Positions 1 to 7,161 of a DNA stretch of 31,510 nt are shown in pieces; the stretch's first letter is position 1, and every line of letters begins with the position of its first letter. A model generated the notes under the pieces. The model did not search any database. It saw only the letters and a list, made by a program, of their open reading frames with translations, and had not been told where the DNA came from. A program made the translations under genes and the position numbers. Origin of the DNA: Scalindua sp964584595 (GTDB lineage Bacteria; Planctomycetota; Brocadiia; Brocadiales; Scalinduaceae); the NCBI GenBank assembly GCA_964584595.1, contig CAZPAM010000026.1, positions 1 to 31,510 on the forward strand, read 5' to 3'.

Positions 1-386
1 TCATTCTTCCATTCACCCACATACTTCTTTCCGCTGGACCATATTTGTGTTCCTTCTCCATGCATTCTGCCATTCTTCCACTCGCCCATATATTTTCTTC
101 CGCCAGGCCAGGTGTGTGTTCCTTCTCCATGCATCTTGCCATCCATCCATCCGCCCACATACTTTTTCCCGCTAGACCATGTAAATGCACCTTCTCCATG
201 CCGCTTGTCATTTTTCCACTCGCCCACATAGCTGCTGCCAGTGGGCCATGTATATGTTCCTGCACCGTGCCGCATGCCATCCCTCCACTCACCCACATAC
301 TTTTTTCCATTAGACCAGGTACATGTCCCTCCTCCATCCTGCTTACCATCCTTCCACTCACCTGTATACTCTCTGCCGTCAGGCCA
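1..386 (-). repeat. 69-bp tandem repeats encoding MORN units
   Basis: From about position 386 leftwards the sequence repeats with a 69-bp period: five full copies and one partial copy before the window edge. Blocks such as GTGGGCGAGTGGAA and GGCATGGAGAAGG recur in register. Each copy encodes one 23-residue MORN repeat. Copies differ at many positions, so the array is diverged rather than freshly amplified. Confidence 0.85.
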
Positions 387-545
387 TGTCTTTGTTCCTG
401 TTCCATTATTGCAATTACCTTCAATACACTTTCCTTTAGCTTTTCCGAAGGCACTCATAGTTGGAAAGAGTGTCCCAAGCAATAAAGTCACAAGAACAAT
501 AAAGAAAAGTATTTTGTTTACACTGGATGCTGTTTTTGTTCTCAT
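1..545 (-). CDS. exported MORN-repeat protein (C-terminus beyond left edge)
   Basis: The gene begins at ATG 545, after a good Shine-Dalgarno AAAGGAG, and runs off the left edge, so only the first 181 codons are visible. Residues 1-34 look like a signal peptide: basic start, hydrophobic stretch around residues 12-29, then a small-residue cleavage region near SAFG. From about residue 54 there are five full 23-residue repeats plus a sixth that is cut. Each fits the MORN pattern W-x-x-G-x-x-Y-x-G-x-W-x-x-G-x-x-x-G-x-G-T, for example KKYVGEWRDGMRHGAGTYT. MORN repeats form beta-hairpin rods that in other proteins bind lipids or act as scaffolds. The role here is unknown; an envelope or periplasmic location is inferred from the signal peptide. 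At DNA level the repeats are 69-bp tandem units. Confidence 0.85.
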   Translation of the reverse strand, partial: MRTKTASSVNKILFFIVLVTLLLGTLFPTMSAFGKAKGKCIEGNCNNGTGTKTWPDGREYTGEWKDGKQDGGGTCTWSNGKKYVGEWRDGMRHGAGTYTWPTGSSYVGEWKNDKRHGEGAFTWSSGKKYVGGWMDGKMHGEGTHTWPGGRKYMGEWKNGRMHGEGTQIWSSGKKYVGEWKN

Positions 546-642
546 AATGCTTCTCCTTTGGGTATTGTTTTTAATGAATTGACTGTATTATATGAAAACT
601 ACTGTGGTATGTGCCCCTCTTTATAATCTCTGGATTGTCTGA

Positions 643-843
643 TTAGCTTTTATCCTCTATGCTTTTCCTGAGTATATCTATTGCATGAAAAATAGCAGTT
701 CCTACCAGAAAGACAGAAGCTATTAAAATGACCATAAGTGACTCTGATTCCTGGGCTGAACCCTCTGCCGTTGAGATCATTAAAGCACCGCATATAATTA
801 GCAAGACAGATATAACGAAAAGACTAATTTTCATTATCTTCAT
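643..843 (-). CDS. small two-helix membrane protein, unknown function
   Basis: A 66-residue protein preceded by a strong Shine-Dalgarno (AAGGAGG, 4 nt before ATG 843), which supports it as a real gene. Two hydrophobic segments are visible, about residues 5-24 and 37-56, separated by a short polar loop with Glu and Ser. The C-terminal tail is charged (RKSIEDKS). No family was recognised. It lies between the microprotein/secreted-protein pair and the MORN gene, all on the same strand. That suggests a loosely organised envelope-related cluster, although the gaps of about 90-100 bp leave co-transcription open. Confidence 0.6.
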   Translation of the reverse strand: MKIMKISLFVISVLLIICGALMISTAEGSAQESESLMVILIASVFLVGTAIFHAIDILRKSIEDKS

Positions 844-934
844 ATTCCCTCCTTACCTGCTTATATGCACATAAGAACATATCCTGATGTATAACTAACC
901 TATTCTTGATATGATTTCTGTGTATTTTATTCGC

Positions 935-1081
935 TTACTCTTGTAAAACCCTTCTATCCCTTTTACCTCTCCTGTCCATCTCACTTCTGCGGTCATGACC
1001 ATTGAAGTCCAGGTTGTTAGTTCGTCTCCGGTCTGCATTCTCTCTCCGTCTCCTTCTTGAACGACGTTCTTTTCTCTGCAT
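935..1081 (-). CDS. 48-residue Arg-rich microprotein with repeated DRR motifs
   Basis: Short frame from ATG 1081 to TAA 935, with AAAGGG about 7 nt upstream as a plausible Shine-Dalgarno. The product has Arg at well over a third of its positions and ends with a spaced series HDRRSEMDRRGKRDRR. The N-terminal half has an ERRSRRRRRE run. Repeated (D/E)RR units like this are seen in small uncharacterised bacterial proteins, but no function is established. The strong positive charge suggests binding to nucleic acid or acidic lipid; that is inference. It starts 26 nt after the stop of the secreted protein at 1108-1632, so the two may be co-transcribed. The frame could be fortuitous in purine-rich DNA. 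Confidence 0.5.
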   Translation of the reverse strand: MQRKERRSRRRRRENADRRRTNNLDFNGHDRRSEMDRRGKRDRRVLQE

Positions 1082-1107
1082 AAAATAACCCTTTCTTAAA
1101 AAAAGTT

Positions 1108-1632
1108 TTATTCTTTAGAATCGTCTTCACTCTGCTTCTCTTCCAGCTTTTCCTCCGGTTCAGTTTCTGGCTCAGGTTCCGGCTCAGGATGCTCGACCTT
1201 CTTGTAACCATCTTTAGTCCAAATGCGTACTTCGTATTGCCTCGTAAGTTCGTCACGAACAGATTCATAATAAAACCACCCATGATCTGAATCGTAGAAG
1301 ATGGTCACACTGATTTCTTTAGACATTCTGTTACGTGTGCCAACCGCGACAATCGAAGCCATATTCTCGCTACTGAATGCACCCGCTCCCACTCCACCAA
1401 TGCCCTTAATTAATGCACCCACTTTAACGTTTTCGTAGCCCATGTGGCCAAGTATCTGAGCAGCTTCTGCCTTTGTAATCTCAGGTGTTGATGCATTGGC
1501 AGTATTAAATCCAACAGATGGAAAAGCAAGCCACAGTATAATCAGAAGAAAGATCATTCTGGCAAATGACGTGCGAGCTGTGGTATTTCTTATAAATCTA
1601 TTGAGTTGCGAATATAACTTTATTTTTCTCAT
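1108..1632 (-). CDS. exported protein of unknown function with acidic Pro-Glu tail
   Basis: A 174-residue protein. Residues about 24-48 form a hydrophobic export signal ending in an ANA-S signal-peptidase-like site, so the mature part would lie outside the cytoplasm. The middle (about 50-145) is a compact domain with a Gly-rich patch (KGIGGVGAGAF) and a later aromatic segment (DHGWFYYESV); I do not recognise the family. The tail is low-complexity, with PEPEPEPE followed by Glu/Lys-rich sequence. No convincing Shine-Dalgarno precedes ATG 1632. An internal Met at residue 26 also lacks one, so the start is uncertain. The microprotein gene follows 26 nt downstream. Confidence 0.6.
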   Translation of the reverse strand: MRKIKLYSQLNRFIRNTTARTSFARMIFLLIILWLAFPSVGFNTANASTPEITKAEAAQILGHMGYENVKVGALIKGIGGVGAGAFSSENMASIVAVGTRNRMSKEISVTIFYDSDHGWFYYESVRDELTRQYEVRIWTKDGYKKVEHPEPEPEPETEPEEKLEEKQSEDDSKE

Positions 1633-1692
1633 AGCTTATTTGTAGTTCACTTAAGTTACTTGAAACCTGGTTGTGGCTACTCAATCTATAAA

Positions 1693-2976
1693 TTATTTTC
1701 TAGAATCGTCTTTGTGGTGGATACCGAAGAGGTGTTTTATGGTTTCTACGTATTGATAACCACCGCCGTTTTTCGCCTTCTCTTTTCCTACCTTGGCGGG
1801 TTTATGGAGGATTTTGTTGAGTGTGCGCTGCATTGAATAGACTATGTGTTCCCACTCTTCGTGTGCGATTTCTCCAAGTTTTGGTCGTAGTCTTTCAAGT
1901 TCCTGTTCGCCTATTTCGTGGAAATGGTTTCTCAGTTGAGCGATGGCAGGCCCGATCTTCAGTTCTTCAAACCATGCCATGAATTTTTCTACCTCATTGT
2001 CGATGATTACCACGCATTTACCGATATCCTTCTTTCTGTCTTTTGCGTTACTGTCAGCAACTTTATTAAGGTCGTTGATGTCATATAGGTAGACGTTGTC
2101 TATCTTTGCAATTTCAGGATCAATATCTCTTGGGAAAGCGATGTCTACGAGCAGCATTGGGTTACCCCTTCGTGCCTTTATAGCACTCTTTATGTGTTCT
2201 GTGTGGATTACATGGCGAGGTGATGCGGTAGAACTGATGACAATGTCTGCCTGTGGGAGATAATCATCAAGATTTTCGTAATTTATGGCCTTCCCTTCAT
2301 ACTCTTCAGCGAGGGACTTTGCCTTGTCGTAGTTTCTGTTTGCTACTATTGCCGTCTTAGCACCGCGCTCCACCAGGTGTTTTAATACGAGTTCGCACAT
2401 CTCGCCGGCACCAATAATAAATATGGTCTTGTCAGTGAAGTCCTTAAATACCTTGATAGCAAGATCAACGGCTACCGTGCTCACAGATATATTGCCCTTG
2501 CCTATGCTTGTTTTTGTATGTACATCCTTAGCGACAGTTAAGGAACGCTGGAAGAGCTGGTTAAGGATGCTGCCGGTTGTTTCTGCGGCAGTCGCTGTCA
2601 TATACGCCTCCTTTACCTGGGAGATGATCTGTGTCTCACCAAGAACGCCTGAGTTGAGACTGGAGGCGACAAAGAACAGATGTCTGACGGCATTCATGTC
2701 CTGATGGTGATACATATGGTCAGCAAATTTCTCCTTTGGCAAGCCATGAAATGCAGAAAAGAAATCCAGCAGGGCCTCCTTGTTCAGAGAGTTATCTGGT
2801 GACGTGGCGTATATTTCTACTCTATTACAGGTAGACAGTATAACTGCTTCTGACAAAGGGAAAGTTTGTGCAAAGGAAGACAATGCGAGCGGCACTGATG
2901 AAGCGCTGAAGGCGATCTTTTCCCTTATTTCGACAGGGGCAGAGTCATGATTAAGACCAACTGTATGTAAGTTCAT
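1693..2976 (-). CDS. hemA: glutamyl-tRNA reductase
   Basis: HemA reduces glutamyl-tRNA(Glu) to glutamate-1-semialdehyde with NADPH, the first committed step of C5-pathway tetrapyrrole synthesis in the cytoplasm. The 427-residue length is normal. The N-terminal catalytic domain has the GLNHDSAPVEIREK signature and nucleophilic Cys50 in VILSTCNRVEIYA. His99 and the motif SLNSGVLGETQI follow. The NADP-binding segment FIIGAGEM lies at about residues 187-193. The helical C-terminal dimerisation domain is present. The start follows the upstream membrane-protein gene by 23 nt with no clear Shine-Dalgarno, suggesting translational coupling. Anammox bacteria make large amounts of c-type cytochromes, so a hemA pairing with a HemX-like gene fits; that link is inference. 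Confidence 0.96.
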   Translation of the reverse strand: MNLHTVGLNHDSAPVEIREKIAFSASSVPLALSSFAQTFPLSEAVILSTCNRVEIYATSPDNSLNKEALLDFFSAFHGLPKEKFADHMYHHQDMNAVRHLFFVASSLNSGVLGETQIISQVKEAYMTATAAETTGSILNQLFQRSLTVAKDVHTKTSIGKGNISVSTVAVDLAIKVFKDFTDKTIFIIGAGEMCELVLKHLVERGAKTAIVANRNYDKAKSLAEEYEGKAINYENLDDYLPQADIVISSTASPRHVIHTEHIKSAIKARRGNPMLLVDIAFPRDIDPEIAKIDNVYLYDINDLNKVADSNAKDRKKDIGKCVVIIDNEVEKFMAWFEELKIGPAIAQLRNHFHEIGEQELERLRPKLGEIAHEEWEHIVYSMQRTLNKILHKPAKVGKEKAKNGGGYQYVETIKHLFGIHHKDDSRK

Positions 2977-2999
2977 TTTATATTAGAAATTATTTGTTT

Positions 3000-3902
3000 C
3001 TATGATTTAACTTTTGCTATACCGGGTGGTTCCGGTGTTATCTCCTGTTCAAACTTTACTGAACCCTTTTCATAGCCATGTTTATGCCCCATTAAGAATG
3101 GGCCGATAAATGTAAGTATTACGACAACAAAGCCTCCAATAGTAACGATAGCTACCTTTGTTCCATGAAAGGAGGCTCCCAGCCTCAAGTGTAAGATTGC
3201 TGCATAAATAAGCCATGTAAGAGCTCCTAATGTTACTTTAGGATCCAGATACCAGAGTAAGCCTAATATATTTGATGTCTTTGCCCACACAGTACCTGAA
3301 ACAAGGCCAATTGTCAGGAGAGGAAAGCCTAACGTGATGGTCTTCCACATTAGAGCATCAAGGGTTTCAAGAGACGGCAAACTTTCAAAAAGAGGGCCAA
3401 AGGACTTCTTCTTTAATTGCCTCTCCTGCGTCAGGTACATTATACTGAATATAAAAGAGACGGTAAAAGAGGCATAGCCCAGAAACAGTGGGATTATGTG
3501 GGCAAAGAGCCAGAATGTCTTTAAATTATAAGTCAATGCCAGGTCGTTTCTTACAAGTGCGATCGAGGCAATCGAAAATCCGGTTACTATAGGCATTACA
3601 AATGGGGTGAGTGCTTGCAGCCTGTATAAAAATTTGAGTATCACCGAGAGTAAGACAATAAGAGAGAGGTAGAAGGTGGATGACTCAAAAAGTGTTGTTA
3701 TCGGCAACGTACCAGATCTTACGCTTACAACAATTAAGAATGCGCAGTGAAATGACAGGCCTGTAAGGATAAAGTAGTTGGATAGCCTTTTGCTGAATGT
3801 TCCGGGACGGAATAAAGAGCCAACTTCCCATACAGAATCCAGGATGTATAATACGATTGCAACTATGAAAATGTATTGGATCGGACTGAGTATATTTATC
3901 AT
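3000..3902 (-). CDS. HemX/CcsA-family cytochrome c assembly membrane protein
   Basis: A 300-residue integral membrane protein with roughly eight hydrophobic segments spread over the whole length. The segment ending GTVWAKTSNILGLLWYLDPK, followed by LTWLIYAAILHLRL, matches the CcsA/HemX signature, in which the canonical tryptophan-rich heme-handling loop is partly degenerate. Candidate heme-ligand His residues sit in LFAHIIPLFLGYASF and AAILHLRL. The gene lies directly upstream of hemA, as hemX does in Bacillus, where HemX modulates HemA level. CcsA proteins instead present heme to apocytochromes. Context favours the HemX type, but the sequence alone does not separate the two. The Shine-Dalgarno is weak. 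Confidence 0.8.
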   Translation of the reverse strand: MINILSPIQYIFIVAIVLYILDSVWEVGSLFRPGTFSKRLSNYFILTGLSFHCAFLIVVSVRSGTLPITTLFESSTFYLSLIVLLSVILKFLYRLQALTPFVMPIVTGFSIASIALVRNDLALTYNLKTFWLFAHIIPLFLGYASFTVSFIFSIMYLTQERQLKKKSFGPLFESLPSLETLDALMWKTITLGFPLLTIGLVSGTVWAKTSNILGLLWYLDPKVTLGALTWLIYAAILHLRLGASFHGTKVAIVTIGGFVVVILTFIGPFLMGHKHGYEKGSVKFEQEITPEPPGIAKVKS

Positions 3903-3964
3903 ATCAAGGTTTTTCTTCGCCTCTTATGTATGTCTAAATGACAGATTATTAAGACAGCATTTAA

Positions 3965-3986
3965 CACGTATTCATCACGTGGTCAA
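3965..3986 (-). promoter_or_regulatory. possible operator/promoter element upstream of hemX-hemA
   Basis: A 5-7-5 inverted repeat (CACGT, then ACGTG) lies about 65 nt upstream of the hemX-like start. On the minus strand it directly abuts TTGACC, a possible -35 box, but no good -10 is seen at the right distance. The symmetry could be a regulator site or chance. Confidence 0.25.
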
Positions 3987-4192
3987 TATTGTAAATGACG
4001 TGTGCTCTTTCCAGCTTGTAGTACACTATTTTTCCTCTATTTCTCGGACATCAGCATATGGTTATGCCTTTGTCAGGTAAATGTTTGCACAAATAATCTT
4101 AACTCAGGAGAAAAGATTAGCTAATTAGTTTAAAAGAAATTTAGGAATTAATCAAACAAAAAAAATGGACTTGTTTGGGAGTCATTTTTCTA

Positions 4193-4221
4193 TTGACAAA
4201 AGTCATAATTTGAGATATTTT
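4193..4221 (+). promoter_or_regulatory. sigma70-type promoter for the HCO-like/DUF1858/Nfu operon
   Basis: Perfect -35 box TTGACA at 4193-4198, a 17-nt spacer, then TATTTT at 4216-4221 as -10. Transcription would start near 4228, giving a leader of about 35-40 nt before the TTG start at 4265. The gene-free stretch 3903-4264 otherwise shows only AT-rich sequence and the possible element at 3965. Confidence 0.7.
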
Positions 4222-4264
4222 GTAGGTTTAGATTTATATTTGACCATTATTGGGGGGAGATAAA

Positions 4265-4663
4265 TTGGATCCGGTAGCTAAGAATTTTGTACGCATGAGT
4301 GTCATATATTTTGCCATTGCTGCAGTTATAGGTACTTATTTTATGTTTGGCAGTGCACATTACCGTGAGTTATTTCATTCGCACGTCCATGTAATGTTAT
4401 TAGGTTGGATATCTATGATGATTTACGGTGTAGGATATCACATATTGCCAAGGTTTAACGGCAACCCTGTAGCATATCCAAAACTGGCTGTTGTCCATCT
4501 TTTTGTGGCAAATATAGCTTTAGTCGGTTTTGCTGTCACGTGGGGACTCACCAAACTAATTACTAAGATGCCGGCACAGGGTTTTGCGGTATTGAATGCA
4601 ATAGGAGTATTTTTGTTTGTTGTTAACATGCTTGTCAGTATAAGAAAACCAGAAGAAGATTAA
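4265..4663 (+). CDS. small heme-copper-oxidase subunit I-like membrane protein
   Basis: I choose TTG 4265 as the start because GGGGGGAG lies 5 nt upstream. An earlier in-frame TTG at 4250 overlaps that ribosome site. The 132-residue product has four hydrophobic helices (about residues 10-29, 43-61, 73-95 and 106-125). His-rich sequence FHSHVHVMLLGW ends the first loop, and GVGYHILPRF follows in helix 2. This resembles helix pairs of heme-copper oxidase subunit I (H-x-H-x3-LGW type), shortened to a four-helix unit. A heme-binding or NO/O2-related role is plausible but not shown. It is first in an operon with a DUF1858 protein (25 nt gap), an Nfu protein and an ATC-hydrolase-like protein. Confidence 0.7.
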   Translation: MDPVAKNFVRMSVIYFAIAAVIGTYFMFGSAHYRELFHSHVHVMLLGWISMMIYGVGYHILPRFNGNPVAYPKLAVVHLFVANIALVGFAVTWGLTKLITKMPAQGFAVLNAIGVFLFVVNMLVSIRKPEED

Positions 4664-4688
4664 CTTAAAAACATTGAGGTAAAAATTT

Positions 4689-4922
4689 ATGAGTGATGAA
4701 CCACTAACGATTACAAAGAAGTCAACAATAGGAGAGGTTTTTACGAAGCATCCTGAAACAGAGCCGGTTTTCATGAAGTATTTTGGTTCCGGTTGTTTTT
4801 CTTGTCCGGGATCGAAGACGGAAGACATAGCTTTTGGCGCTATGATGCACAATACTACTCCTGAAAAGATTATTGATGAATTGAATGAGGCCATTCAAAA
4901 CAAGGCTAACGAAGGCAAGTAA
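4689..4922 (+). CDS. DUF1858 / hybrid-cluster-protein-associated redox disulfide protein
   Basis: A 77-residue protein that is almost entirely one DUF1858 domain. It has the opening TIGEVFTKHPETEPVFMKY, a Cys pair C36/C39 in GCFSCPGSKTEDIAFGAM, and a C-terminal helix IIDELNEAI. This domain family is named for frequent association with the hybrid cluster protein (Hcp), which handles nitric oxide or hydroxylamine-type chemistry; the CxxC is thought to be redox active. No hcp gene is in the window. Neighbours are the small oxidase-like membrane protein upstream and an Nfu Fe-S carrier downstream. Confidence 0.85.
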   Translation: MSDEPLTITKKSTIGEVFTKHPETEPVFMKYFGSGCFSCPGSKTEDIAFGAMMHNTTPEKIIDELNEAIQNKANEGK

Positions 4923-5020
4923 ACGCCTTACATGAGGTTACTCCGATTAATCAGGAATTACTATTCCTTTAATTTGTAACTATAATTCGTGTTTAAAATT
5001 GAAAAAAAGGAGTACAGACA

Positions 5021-5251
5021 ATGTCAGAAGACTTGAAAGAGAGAGTCGAGAAATCCTTGGATACTATCAGGCCTGCCTTGATGGCAGACGGCGGAAACGT
5101 TGAGCTTGTTGACGTTGAAGACGGCATAGTTAAGGTTAGATTGCAAGGTGCCTGTGGTACCTGTCCCAGTGCCCTCATGACTCTCAAACAGGGAATAGAG
5201 GTCAGGGTCAAGGAAGACGTTCCTGAAATTCAGGAAGTCGAAGCTGTTTAA
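5021..5251 (+). CDS. NifU C-terminal (Nfu) domain Fe-S cluster carrier
   Basis: A 76-residue stand-alone Nfu domain. Visible features are RPALMADGGNVELVDVEDG, then the cluster-binding C45-x2-C48 in LQGACGTCPSALMTLKQGIE. Such proteins hold a [4Fe-4S] cluster at a dimer interface through the CxxC pair and deliver it to apo-enzymes. AAAAAAGGAG just upstream of ATG 5021 gives a strong ribosome site. The gene sits between the DUF1858 gene (98 nt) and the ATC-hydrolase-like gene (39 nt). This suggests Fe-S supply for a partner in that operon or for the Fe-S-rich cell generally. Confidence 0.92.
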   Translation: MSEDLKERVEKSLDTIRPALMADGGNVELVDVEDGIVKVRLQGACGTCPSALMTLKQGIEVRVKEDVPEIQEVEAV

Positions 5252-5290
5252 CACATTTTTTTCACATTAAAAGATTAGGAGTTGTTGATA

Positions 5291-5962
5291 ATGAGTCTGG
5301 TATTAGGACCCGTACATCATTGGATGTACAACAAGATAAAGACCACGGAGGCAAGAGAGGCAAGCGTCGCTGATGCATTAAAGGCAAAATATGGTCAGGA
5401 GGCTGAGGAAATATTGAATTCAGTTTACGAGAACTATCCATGCGCAGATCCGGATATATCACTTGAGGAGAAGCTCGGAGATATGCCAATCCATGCGGGT
5501 ATACAGGAGCTGATCGTAAAAGCGGAAACACGAGAAGCTGCTACAGTTGCTGCTTTTTGCGAAAAGTATGGTGATGAGGCTAAAGATGTGATAATAAAGG
5601 CGGCTCATGATAACGGTGTGGAATTTGGCAAAAAGGCACTTGAGGAGAAACAAGTTAGTGGTGACTGTGATGCCGAAAAGGCGTTTGAGCTTATCCAGAG
5701 TTATCTGTGCGATGGGATGCCCTGTGACAGGGGCGCTCAGGTGCAGGATGAGTCAGCTGACCGTACGACATGGGACCATACTGAATGTGTACATGAGCAG
5801 TACTGGAAAGATGCAGGCGCATCATTTGAGACAATGTGCGATATGGTAAATTCATGGATTTCCGGATTCGGAGAAGGAGCGAATCCAAAGATAAAACATA
5901 CGAGGGAAAGGGCTATCGCTGTTGGAGATTCAGATTGTTTAAACGCCTTTGAGTTATCATAA
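5291..5962 (+). CDS. ATC-hydrolase-like (L-2-amino-thiazoline-4-carboxylate hydrolase family) protein
   Basis: Start ATG 5291 is chosen because AGGAG lies 9 nt upstream; in-frame TTG codons at 5282 and 5285 are too close to it. The 223-residue protein is soluble. The C-terminal third carries Trp/His/Cys motifs (WDHTECVHEQYW), then WISGFGEGANPKIKHTRERA and GDSDCLNAFEL. These fit the ATC hydrolase family as I know it. Nine Cys are present, several in pairs (SYLCDGMPCD), so metal or cluster binding is possible. The named reaction (thiazoline ring opening on the way to cysteine) is proven for few members, so substrate is uncertain. It is last in its operon, followed by a hairpin terminator. Confidence 0.55.
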   Translation: MSLVLGPVHHWMYNKIKTTEAREASVADALKAKYGQEAEEILNSVYENYPCADPDISLEEKLGDMPIHAGIQELIVKAETREAATVAAFCEKYGDEAKDVIIKAAHDNGVEFGKKALEEKQVSGDCDAEKAFELIQSYLCDGMPCDRGAQVQDESADRTTWDHTECVHEQYWKDAGASFETMCDMVNSWISGFGEGANPKIKHTRERAIAVGDSDCLNAFELS

Positions 5963-6006
5963 TAATCAACAAATCAGGAATCAATTCCTTTTGATATACG
6001 TTTTAC

Positions 6007-6045
6007 AAAAAAGCTTGCAGTGTAAACAACTGCGAGCTTTTTTTG
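6007..6045 (+). terminator. rho-independent terminator after the ATC-hydrolase-like gene
   Basis: Stem AGCTTGCAGT / ACTGCGAGCT (one G-U pair, extended by A-T pairs) around a 7-nt loop at 6022-6028, followed by a run of seven T. It lies about 45 nt past the stop codon at 5962 and closes the operon that starts at 4265. Confidence 0.85.
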
Positions 6046-6119
6046 TCTATATTGACCACTCTTTGACTTTGCATTCCTTTTAAATTACCTTTTGTAAGAA
6101 ATGGATATTCTATAAAGAT

Positions 6120-7157
6120 ATGATGAATCAATCACTTGAAAGATATTCACGTCAGATTCTTTCCCAGCATATAGGTGAGGAATGCCAAAAGGTGTTAATG
6201 GACAGCAATGCAGTTGTAGTAGGCTGTGGGGCGCTTGGAACCGTTTCTTCCAGTTATCTTACAAGGGCAGGTATTGGACAGATAAGGATCATAGACAGGG
6301 ACTTCATTGAAGAGAGTAATTTGCAAAGGCAAATACTCTTTGATGAGAATGATATTGCAGAAGGTCTTCCCAAGGCAATAGCAGCTCAAAGAAAACTTAG
6401 AAAGATTAACAATAAAGCTGGCATAGAAGGAATTGTTACTGATGTTAACTACGCAAATATAGAAGAATTAACTAAAGACGCTGACATAATCGTTGATGGT
6501 ACTGATAACTTTGAAACAAGATTTCTGATCAATGATTTCTGTATAAAGAATAATATTCCATGGATATATGGAGCCTGTATCGGGAGTAAGGGGCTGACAA
6601 TGAATATTGTTCCTTTGAAGACCCCCTGTCTGAGGTGTGTCTTTGAGACTATGCCTCAAATGGGTACTTTTCCAACCTGTGATACTGCCGGTGTTATCGG
6701 GCCAATTGCAGGAATTATAGGATCTCTTCAGGCAACAGAGGCAATCAAGATCTTAACAGGAAAATTTGAGTCTGCAAACAAAACACTTATTGAGATTGAT
6801 GCATGGGATACAAAAGTTACGCAAATTGATGTTTCAGATTTGAGGAGTTTAAATGATTGCCCAACGTGTAAATTACACACTTACAAGTTTCTGGAGGCGG
6901 AGGATGGAGTTATGGCTACGCTTCTTTGCGGTAAGAATGCTGTGCAGGTGATGTGCCGGAATAGTAGTAATATTGATTTAGTTCAACTGGCAAAGCGATT
7001 AGCTTCTACTTCAGACGTGAGCAGTAATGAGTTTATGTTAAAATTTAAGGTCAAAGACAATGAGTTTACGGTTTTTCCGGATGGGAGAGCCATTATTACG
7101 GGGACTAATGATTTGAGTACGGCAAAGAGTTTGTATTCAAAGTATCTCGGTATGTGA
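6120..7157 (+). CDS. ThiF/MoeB-family E1-like adenylyltransferase
   Basis: E1-like enzymes adenylate the C-terminal Gly-Gly of small sulfur carriers such as ThiS or MoaD. Here the nucleotide loop is VVVGCGALGT (about residues 32-41), followed by R-Q motif SNLQRQILF and DGTDNFETRFLIND. Zinc Cys pairs are C170/C173 (CLRC) and C247/C250 (CPTC); C187 in PTCDTAG matches the catalytic-Cys region. The protein has 345 residues against about 250 for E. coli MoeB. The extra C-terminal 80 residues end in FPDGRAIITGTNDLSTAKSL, a layout like the longer ThiF of Bacillus. The next gene, a cysteine desulfurase, starts 4 nt after the stop and could supply the persulfide. No carrier-protein gene is visible. 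Confidence 0.88.
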   Translation: MMNQSLERYSRQILSQHIGEECQKVLMDSNAVVVGCGALGTVSSSYLTRAGIGQIRIIDRDFIEESNLQRQILFDENDIAEGLPKAIAAQRKLRKINNKAGIEGIVTDVNYANIEELTKDADIIVDGTDNFETRFLINDFCIKNNIPWIYGACIGSKGLTMNIVPLKTPCLRCVFETMPQMGTFPTCDTAGVIGPIAGIIGSLQATEAIKILTGKFESANKTLIEIDAWDTKVTQIDVSDLRSLNDCPTCKLHTYKFLEAEDGVMATLLCGKNAVQVMCRNSSNIDLVQLAKRLASTSDVSSNEFMLKFKVKDNEFTVFPDGRAIITGTNDLSTAKSLYSKYLGM

Positions 7158-7161
7158 TTCT

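Noticed and set aside
1..386. Regularly spaced 69-bp repeats as a possible CRISPR array
   Set aside because: There are no unique spacers between identical repeats; the whole 69-bp unit repeats and encodes MORN units.
45..485. Cys/Ser/Pro-rich open frame on the plus strand with internal repeats
   Set aside because: It is the antisense image of the MORN repeats; the minus frame has a signal peptide, a ribosome site and the MORN consensus.
1017..1283. Basic 88-residue frame on the minus strand
   Set aside because: It overlaps the end of the exported-protein gene and the microprotein in a different frame, has no ribosome site and resembles no protein family.
3778..4080. Plus-strand frame of 100 codons across the hemX start region
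   Set aside because: Its first part is antisense to the HemX-like gene and no ribosome site or recognisable domain supports it.
5024..5254. Minus-strand frame antisense to the Nfu gene
   Set aside because: The plus frame has the CxxC Nfu signature and a strong ribosome site; the antisense frame is a shadow.
6063..6091. Promoter TTGACT-17-TACCTT ahead of the E1-like gene
   Set aside because: The -10 matches consensus at only three of six positions; a promoter is expected here after the terminator, but this one is not convincing.
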